Assembly: GCA_029891385.1 (NCBI GenBank)
Contig: CM057228.1
Location: forward strand, 62,564,523 to 62,628,522
Direction: 5' to 3'
Length of the DNA stretch: 64,000 bases
Origin: Erythroxylum novogranatense
Lineage: Eukaryota > Streptophyta > Magnoliopsida > Malpighiales > Erythroxylaceae
Positions 57,434 to 64,000 of this stretch are shown here, piece by piece (position 1 is the stretch's first letter; the number at the start of each line of letters is the position of its first letter). The notes under the pieces are model-generated. The model searched no databases. It had not been told where the DNA came from and saw only the letters and a list, made by a program, of their open reading frames with translations. The translations under genes and the position numbers were made by a program.

Positions 57434-58462
57434 TCATACTTTTGCTGCCCACTTCTCGTAATCTTGCAGCAGCTGATCCAGAAGCAACGGAACCAGCCTA
57501 TCCACTAGAGCTTGCATCATTCTGTGTGACACTACATTATATTATATACATGGAGGATTGAAAGATGCACAAAAACTTGGAAATTGAATCACTCACAAAT
57601 TTCCAGGACCCTCAACAGCAGATGTTGGTAGCAACGTGAAAGGGCGTGTGTATATCTGCATGCAAGTGATGATGCATTAAACAATTGAGACAGACGAAAA
57701 CGAGTGCAAATGTGGATCTCACTGACTAATGTTATATGGACGATAGTACCAAGGCAGAGCTATGTTCAATTTAGAAATTCAACTTGAATAACCTCAAGTG
57801 TGAGATTCAACTTCACGTCAACCTCCAAAAACACTTCTGTACCAATGGTGTCCCATGTCATGCGATTTGTCAAGAAGGCTACAAGGTGAAATCAAAGTGA
57901 AAATGAAAATCAATTGTGAGGCTGTTACTAGGTGAAATCAAATTGAAAATGAAAATCACTTTCCTAATATAGCATTAGCATGAGGAAAGAACAATAAACA
58001 GATATCCTGAAACCTGGCAAAAGAAAGTATCTGGACAAGCCCTTAATTTTCCAACATGAGATACGAAAATAATAAAGCTTTACTAGATTGCAGGAGGGCT
58101 TTTGTACGTTGCAAACATGCCAACAGCAGACAGGTTTCAAGGCCCAGAGCCATTTATATCAATTGATAAGTTGATAAATTGATTCATCCGTTTGAATGAT
58201 TTTAACAAGGACAAGCTATCAAGTTTGCCTTTTTCACTGTTCCTTTTCCAAGTCAGTGCATCTAATGGTGCAGATTTACGAATCGTAGGATTCCAGGATT
58301 AAACAAAACATGCTGAAATACCCGAATTCTATTTCAGAAAGATATCTTGTTAAGAAATTATTCTACTTAACCCTGATAAAAACTCTCAATTTGCCGAGTA
58401 TAGTTCATTCCCCAACCTGAAAAGTGGTCATTTTGGTATTCAACGACCTTTGAACCCTGAAA
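57434..58462 (-). CDS. DUF1997-like protein, last four exons (5' part outside window)
   Basis: Exons read on the minus strand: 58462-58417, 57878-57793, 57655-57597 and 57521-57434, with GT/AG introns and consistent phases (0, 1, 0, 2), TGA at 57436-57434. Together they give 91 residues: FQGSKVVEYQNDHFSAFLTN, then MTWDTIGTEVFLEVDVKLNL, then PFTLLPTSAVEGPGNLMMQA and LVPLLLDQLLQDYEKWAAKV. The ordering 'g.eY.n..F', a beta-rich strand, 'lLP....eg.GN', an amphipathic helix and a final 'qLl.DY.kW' matches the C-terminal half of DUF1997, a family shared by cyanobacteria and plants and usually plastid-targeted; its function is unknown. Earlier exons were not found in the 328 bp before the copia LTR at 58791, so they must lie beyond 64000 or be lost. 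Frames and splice sites are intact. Confidence 0.62.
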
Positions 58463-58790
58463 CTGCAAGTCAAATCATCAAAACATATCAGATTCCACTA
58501 AGAAGATTTCTTCTTTTTTGGTTCAGAAAACAAACTAATAAAATCATCTCACGTACTCTGTTAATTATGAGGAAATGACCAATTCGTTTTTCTATTTAAT
58601 GTATGCCCTCTACTACATTTCTTGCAGCTGAACCAAATTATCTGCTGAGTGCCACTACAACTTCATGAACATGAAGAGCAGTAGAGAACATAGAAAGCTC
58701 AAATGTATACATCCGAGGAAGTAATAATTCGTATGTTTTATAAACCAGTCCAATTTTCCGGTTTATCTATAAATCATCCAGGGTATTGTT

Positions 58791-60309
58791 TGTTGGAATC
58801 CAACCATGAACGAATCACGGGCGCAGCGGAAACAAAAATTTTTATGGATTCCGAGCGGATCCCGATAATTGATTAAACTTGAATAAAAACAATATTCGGA
58901 TTAGAAATCCTACCTTGTTCGCTTTCCGAGAAAACGAGAAATTTTCTCCGAACGATCAATCACTAGTCATTCACGTGTCCGGCCTACGATGGTATCCATG
59001 AGCAATTTCCAAACTGTTTTGGAGGAAGAAGGCAGAAAGTGCTAGCTTTCATAAAGCTTTTCCTTTAAATAGAAAAACCAAGATGGTCTTTTATTAAAAT
59101 TAAAACTCTCTAATTATAATTAGAATCAAATTCTAATTCTAATTAATTTAATTTTAATAAAATCAAATATCTCTATATTTGATTCCCAAAGTTTCTCAAA
59201 CTTTATAATTAAGTCCAACTTAATTAAATGATTTTCTTTCACAAATTGCTCTTTGATGTGTGACCCATTAGGTTCCTAATAATTTGGCAATGATTATAAA
59301 TTATAATTCTAATTCACAATTAGAATTAGATAAATTAAAACTCCTTTTAATTTATCTTTAATTCTCCAATTAAACAATTCATAATCATAAATTATGATTG
59401 ACATCTAGCAACATGTCATAATTACCCAAATATTAGGAATGTCAATGTGATTGACTTAACCTGTCCATGCATGGCTATAATGTATAAGTTAATCCTTTCG
59501 TCATCTAATATTCTAATTGGACAGAGTATGGATATAGTGTCTACTCTTTAGTATCCAATTATGTTCGTCCTTGCTAATTAGTAATTGATTTATAATTGAA
59601 ATTTGAAAACTTCTTTTCAAATATCAATTCACTCGCCGAGAATTCCATAAATCATTACCAATCGAAACGATAGAATATTCTCTCTAATTACTTTAGAGTG
59701 ATTTAATCCTTTATCGACTTACTCAATTATCTACATATGGGTCATATTGTATCCAATTACTACCCATGTAATTATCCTAGGACAATTCATAAGTAGTATC
59801 AAAATACAATAATTATCATACTAGATATATTAGTAATCTCAAGTCGAGGATTAATTATACAACCATCATTATGAGATAGTCCATAGACACATAAGTAATA
59901 TTCCATTTGGAATTCTCATAATCGAATTCGATTCAAGAATTTATTCTCTAATAATCACCCACACATTAGTTTAAGTATCTCTATACTTTAATTAATGAGA
60001 TCAATTACTTTCTTCATAAGAAAAGAAACATAATGTGTGCTAATTTTACCGTTTCATCAATATCCGGTCTTGATGAAACTACAATTAGGAACATTTAGGA
60101 ATAATACATAAGTGTAAATTGAATCTCATAAATTATGATCTCATCATAATTTCAATTACACAATAATTATTCCAAGGATTTTATCTTTACTAATAATAAT
60201 TAAATAATTAATAAATTCATAAAGATAAAGAATGCCTTTAATTAATGAATAATAATGTCATACAATTATTTACAACCAAAATAAATTGGCGTAAGAGCAT
60301 AAACTAACA
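58791..60309 (-). repeat. 3' LTR of the copia element
   Basis: A 1519-bp LTR. On the minus strand it starts TGTTAGTTTATGCTC and ends GGTTGGATTCCAACA. The boundary on the inner side is set by the purine tract at 60310-60322. It is AT-rich and shows no hairpin cluster of the kind in the gypsy-type LTRs. Confidence 0.88.
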
Positions 60310-60322
60310 ATCTCCCACTGCA
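60310..60322 (-). other. Polypurine tract of the copia element
   Basis: GCAGTGGGAGAT on the minus strand directly before the LTR. It begins right after the pol stop codon TAG (60325-60323). Confidence 0.8.
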
Positions 60323-61900
60323 CTAAAGCCAATTGCTAATGTATCGAATACCATAGCCATCCATATGTCTATCATGTCTCTTTTGAGACGGTGGCTTAGT
60401 AAAAGGATCTGCTAGATTCTCTTCATGGGAACTCGCCCAATGATATGTCTTTTCGCTCCACTATCTCCCCGATCAAGTGAAACTTCCCGAGTACATGTTT
60501 GGACCGTTGATGAGACACAGGTTCTTTTGCTTTAGCAGCAAAGACCGTTGTTATCACAATACAATATTATGGGCTCAACAATGCTAGGAACCACTCCAAG
60601 TTCGATGATGAACTTCGATCCAAACAGACTTTCCGCGCCTCGTATTTGAAATGTACTCGCTTCGGTTGTTGAATCTGCGATGGTTGGTTGTTTGGAACTC
60701 TTCCAACTAATCGCACCACCATAAAGCGTGAAAATGTACCCCGATCGCGATCTACTATCGCCTTGATCGATGGCGGCATCCGAATAACCTCGAACTCTCG
60801 ATTCGGCTCCTCCATAGACCGTAAAGATATCTTTAGTCCTTCTCAAGTACTTCAAGATATTTTCACGGTACCGATCAAATGACCTTCACCAGATTAGCTT
60901 GATATCTCGCTTGTTATGCTCAAAACATAAGCAACATCCGGTCTAGTACATAGCATCGCATACATGATTGATCCAATTGTCAAGCATATGGAATACAATC
61001 CATTTTATCTCTTTCATTTTGTGTTTGTGGACACATACTCTTTGAAAGAGAAATCCCATGCGACATGGGTAAGAATCCCCTCTTGGAATTCTCCATGCTA
61101 AACCTCTTTAGCACTTTATCTATGTACGTGGATTGAGATAATCCAAGCAACCTTTTTGATCTATCTCTATAGATCTTTATACCCAGTATATAAGCTGCTT
61201 CTCCCATATCCTTCATGGAAAAGTTCTTTGATAGCCATATCTTAACAGACTGGAGCATTGAAATATCATTTCCTATGAGCAATATGTCATCCACATACAA
61301 AGACTAAGAAAACAATCGCACTCCCACTTATCTTCTTGTAAACACAAGGTTCATCCACATTTTGATAAAATCAAACTTTTTGATTATCTCATCAAAACGG
61401 ATGTTCCAACTCCGTGACGCTTGCTTAAGGCCATAAATAGACCTTTGCAACTTGCAAACCTGATTAGGAAATTCTTTGGATTCAAAACCCTCAGGTTGTG
61501 TCATGTACACATCCTCTTGCAAATTCCCATTGAGAAATGTTTTGACATCCATTTGCCAAATCTCATAATCATGGTATGCGGTATAGCGAGTAAAATCCTT
61601 ATGGATTTCAAGATTACATCTTGGCGAAAAAGTTTCATCAAAATCAACTCCTTGTTTTTATTCAGTAACCTTTCGCCACCAACCTTCTTTAGACGTATGT
61701 ACATTTCCATCCATGTCGCTTTTTCTTTTAAAACCCATTTGCACCCAATAGGTACTATACCTTGGTGCATTCACCAAAGTCCAAACTTGGTTAGTGTACA
61801 TGGATTCCATTTCGGATTTCATAGCTTCTTGCCATTTTAAAGAATCAATGTCTGACATTGCTTCTTTAAAAGTAGCCGGCTCATCTTCTATGAGTGATAC
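60323..61900 (-). pseudogene. Copia reverse transcriptase and RNase H
   Basis: RT start: SLKWQEAMKSEMESMYTNQV, then WTLVNAP (61858-61658). Palm: MDVKTFLNGNLQEDVYMTQP, then LQRSIYGLKQASRSWNIRFD (61552-61328). The catalytic box MYVDDILLIGND is at 61300-61265. RNase H: VRGYSDAAIDQGDSRSRSGY, then TTEAST and LYCDNNG (60855-60532). The C-terminal DPFTKP-type end reaches NWL before TAG at 60325. At least four frame changes interrupt it, and the LVAKG block is disrupted near 61660, so it is inactive as read. Confidence 0.88.
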
Positions 61901-61929
61901 GTTATCCCCTCCATGCTCAACATGTAGAT

Positions 61930-63081
61930 CTAATCTAACAGGAGGACGACGTATCCTACTAGTTCGTCATGACTATGTGTTTCTTGAACTCTATGTTGTA
62001 CATCATATGTATCAACTTGAGGTTCTTGTTCCATGTCGATGTGAATCTGTGGTTCTTGAACTTCTCTAAGTTCAACTTCACTCCCACTACTTTCTTTGAG
62101 AATAAACTCTTTCTCTAAGAATGTAGCATGTCTTGAGACAAACACTTTTTGCTCAATAGGATGATAGAATTGATAACCGAAAGTTTCTTTTGGATATCCC
62201 ACAAATTTACATTTATCTGATTTAGCTTGAAGCTTATCAGATATTGTACGCTTCACATAAGCGTCACATCCCCAAATCTTTAAATGTGATAATCCAGGTC
62301 TTCTACCAGCCCATATCTCATATGGTGTCTTATCAACAGATTTAGATGGAACTCTATTTAGAAGATATATTGCAGTTTCAATTGCGTATCCCCAAAAGGA
62401 TATTGGAAGACCTGCATGACTCATCATGGAACGTACCATATCTAATAGTGTACGATTTCTCCTCTCAGAAACTCCGTTATGCTGTGGAGTTGCAGGAGGA
62501 GACCATTGTGAGAGAATCCCATTCTCTCTTAAGTAACCAAGAAACTCGTGATCTAAGTATTCTCCACCTCGATCTGATCTAAGTGTTTTAATACTTTTAC
62601 CAGTTTGTTTCTCACCTCTAGTCTAAATTCTTTGAACTTTCAAATGATTCGACTTTTGTTTCATCAAGTACACATAACCATATCTAGAATGGTCATCTGT
62701 GAACGTAATGAAATATGTGTACCCACCTCAGCATTTGTGGACATAGGTCCACATACATCCGAATGTACTAATTCTAGTAACTCACTGTAACGTTGTCCCT
62801 TTCCCTTAAAGGCGGTTTGGTCATTTTCCCAATAAACAAGATTCACAAATTTCATATGATTCATAATCAAAAGGATCCAAGTATCCTTCTTTATGCAATT
62901 TTGTGATTCTAGTTTCATTGATATGACCTAACCTACAATGCCATAAGTAAGATGGAGTTTGGTTACTTAATTTACTTTTCTTACTATTTATGTTGAGAAT
63001 TGGCCTTTCTAGATCTAACTCATACAAACCATTTGTAAGCAATCCAGATCCATAATAAACATCATCTTTATAAAAGAACAA
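61930..63081 (-). pseudogene. Copia integrase
   Basis: The pre-integrase zinc finger LWHCRLGHINETRITKLHKE ... CESC is at 63081-62821. The core has LLELVHSDVCGPMSTNAEVG (first Asp), LRSDRGGEYLDHEF (second Asp, near 62580) and QHNGVSERR (Glu, near 62470), so the DDE residues are all present although spread over different frames. The C-terminal block FWGYAIETAIYLLNRVPSKS, then GRRPGLSHLKIWGC, is in the long frame 62439-61930, which continues into the integrase-RT linker. Confidence 0.85.
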
Positions 63082-63329
63082 CTGTTATTCTTGATAATAA
63101 AGACAAATCCATTCAAATCCAAATGAGAAATAGAAATGATGTTTCTTGTAATAACAGGAACATAATAACAATTATCGAGTTCCAATATAAGGCCAGAAGG
63201 TAAAGCTAAACTACAAGTCCCTATAGCTAATGCAGCAACTCTTGCTCCATTGCCAACTCGCAGGTCCACTTCGCCTTTCTTCAATGATCTACTCCTTGTT
63301 AACATCTCGCATGTTATTACATAAGTGAG

Positions 63330-63400
63330 AACCACAACCGATATCTAATACCCAAGAATGTGGAACAGAAGTAGAAAGATTGATCTCAATCATAAACATA
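63330..63400 (-). pseudogene. Copia protease active site, DIG variant
   Basis: The minus strand reads SWVLDIGCGSH, where the family has DTGCGSH. The Thr-to-Ile change is one C-to-T transition and probably weakens or abolishes activity. Conserved downstream protease sequence lies at 63335-63015 (VGNGARVAALAIGT, then LDNCYYVPVITRNIISIS). Confidence 0.8.
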
Positions 63401-64000
63401 CCTGAAGATCCAGCTTCCTTAAGCCTTTTCTCTTTCAGGCTAGCAAGATAAGAGGGACAGTTCCTCTTCCAATGCCCGTCAATTCCGCAATTAAAACAAG
63501 TGCCCTTGTCATTGCTTTTCTTCTTGACGCCTCCTTTGGCTTTTACTACATTAGTAGAAGCCTTCTGTTTCTTGTTCTTGATCTTCTTAAAACTCTTTTT
63601 CTTGCTCTTAGAAGAACTAACAACAAGCACAGAACTGGGTTCCTTCTTTAGGCACCCTTCTGCAGTCTTAAGCATGTTCAACAGTTCAGGAAGTGTCATG
63701 TCCTTCTGGTTCATGTTGAAGTTCATGACGAACTGTGAAAAGCTCGAACTCAATGATCGCAAAGACCAAATCAATGCTTAACTCATGGTCCATGACAAAA
63801 CCTAATTCGGCCAATTTTTCAATATAGCCAATCATCTTCAGCACATGAGTATTAACTGAAGATCCTTCTGCCATCTTGCATTGAAATAGCGCTTTGAGAT
63901 TTGATATCTCCACCCTACTCATGCACCAAATAACTCCTTAAGATGCAATATCATAGTAGGTGCATCCATGTTCTCATCTTGTCTCGAAGTTCAGGAGACA
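63401..64000 (-). pseudogene. Copia gag, C-terminal two thirds
   Basis: The UBN2-type capsid core appears as LKALFQCKMAEGSSVNTHVL (63922-63686) and, in another frame, FVMNFNMNQKDMTLPELLNM. After a Lys-rich linker comes the zinc knuckle CFNCGIDGHWKRNC (C-x2-C-x4-H-x4-C) followed by PSYLASLKEKRLKEAG. A frameshift near 63690-63780 splits it, and the N-terminus lies past the window end. Confidence 0.82.

Larger units (their letters stand above)
58791..64000 (-). mobile_element. Ty1/copia element, 3' part (continues past window end)
   Basis: The 3' LTR lies at 58791-60309, followed on the minus strand by polypurine tract, RNase H, RT, integrase, protease and gag in copia order; gag runs off the window end. 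It is oriented like the DUF1997-like gene, whose upstream exons it separates. Coding is split into many frames. The left target duplication would be TTGTT (58786-58790); the right one is outside the window. Confidence 0.9.

Noticed and set aside
1..64000. CRISPR arrays, bacterial promoters or operons, and tRNA/rRNA genes
   Set aside because: No regularly spaced repeats with unique spacers; the genes have GT/AG introns and the elements are plant families. The only tRNA-related words are primer binding sites. No complete tRNA cloverleaf was recognised by eye, though a tRNA scan was not run.

Overview
The window is plant nuclear DNA, most likely from a eudicot. It is AT-rich, it carries one complete intron-containing plant gene and the 3' part of a second, and nearly everything else is transposable element sequence of plant-specific types: Tekay-type chromovirus, Athila/Tat-like elements, Ty1/copia, L1-type LINEs with a DUF4283 ORF1, a MULE relic and short TIR elements. 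There is no operon structure, CRISPR array or prokaryotic signal.

Host genes. A three-exon gene at 4668-5642 (+) encodes a 190-residue four-helix membrane protein of the DUF1218 (MWL/VCC-like) family and looks intact. At 57434-58462 (-) are the last four recognisable coding exons of a DUF1997-like gene, a family shared with cyanobacteria and usually plastid-related. Its 5' part is not in the window, because a Ty1/copia element (58791 to beyond 64000) in the same orientation sits directly upstream.

Layout. 0-14.4 kb: LINE relics on both strands, one small TIR element (2932-3572), the DUF1218 gene, a degraded MULE transposase and AT-rich spacer. 14.46-36.99 kb: one old LTR element, bounded by a GTAAC duplication and reduced to a 5' LTR, a PBS and a stub of the 3' LTR. 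Two younger elements are nested in it only about 127 bp of host sequence apart. One is a minus-strand gag-protease element without reverse transcriptase or integrase (16449-25413, TSD CAAGA/CAAGG, PBS like tRNA-Asp). The other is a complete-length Tekay-type Ty3/gypsy chromovirus (25541-35458, TSD TTGAT, PBS like initiator tRNA-Met) whose coding region is broken. 37-52 kb: a layered L1-type LINE (DUF4283 ORF1 at 39.2 kb and 46.8 kb, RT at 49-52 kb) split by Athila-like LTRs. One of those LTRs (39864-46834) is itself split by a 5.65-kb solo LTR (39982-45631, perfect TTATA duplication) that contains a 1.3-kb tandem duplication. 52.8-55.2 kb: a minus-strand LINE. 55.4-56.8 kb: a TIR element with a captured WD40-like exon. 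57.4-64 kb: the DUF1997-like gene and the copia element.

Most unusual signal. The long LTRs of four different families each hold a local cluster of short, often CpG-rich inverted repeats. In the chromovirus LTR and the 5.65-kb solo LTR the arms vary in a compensated way between units, and in the chromovirus also between the two LTRs of one element, as if a hairpin rather than a sequence were being kept. Boundaries of decayed elements are approximate; LTR, TSD, PBS and exon boundaries given exactly were read base by base. No alignments or searches were run.
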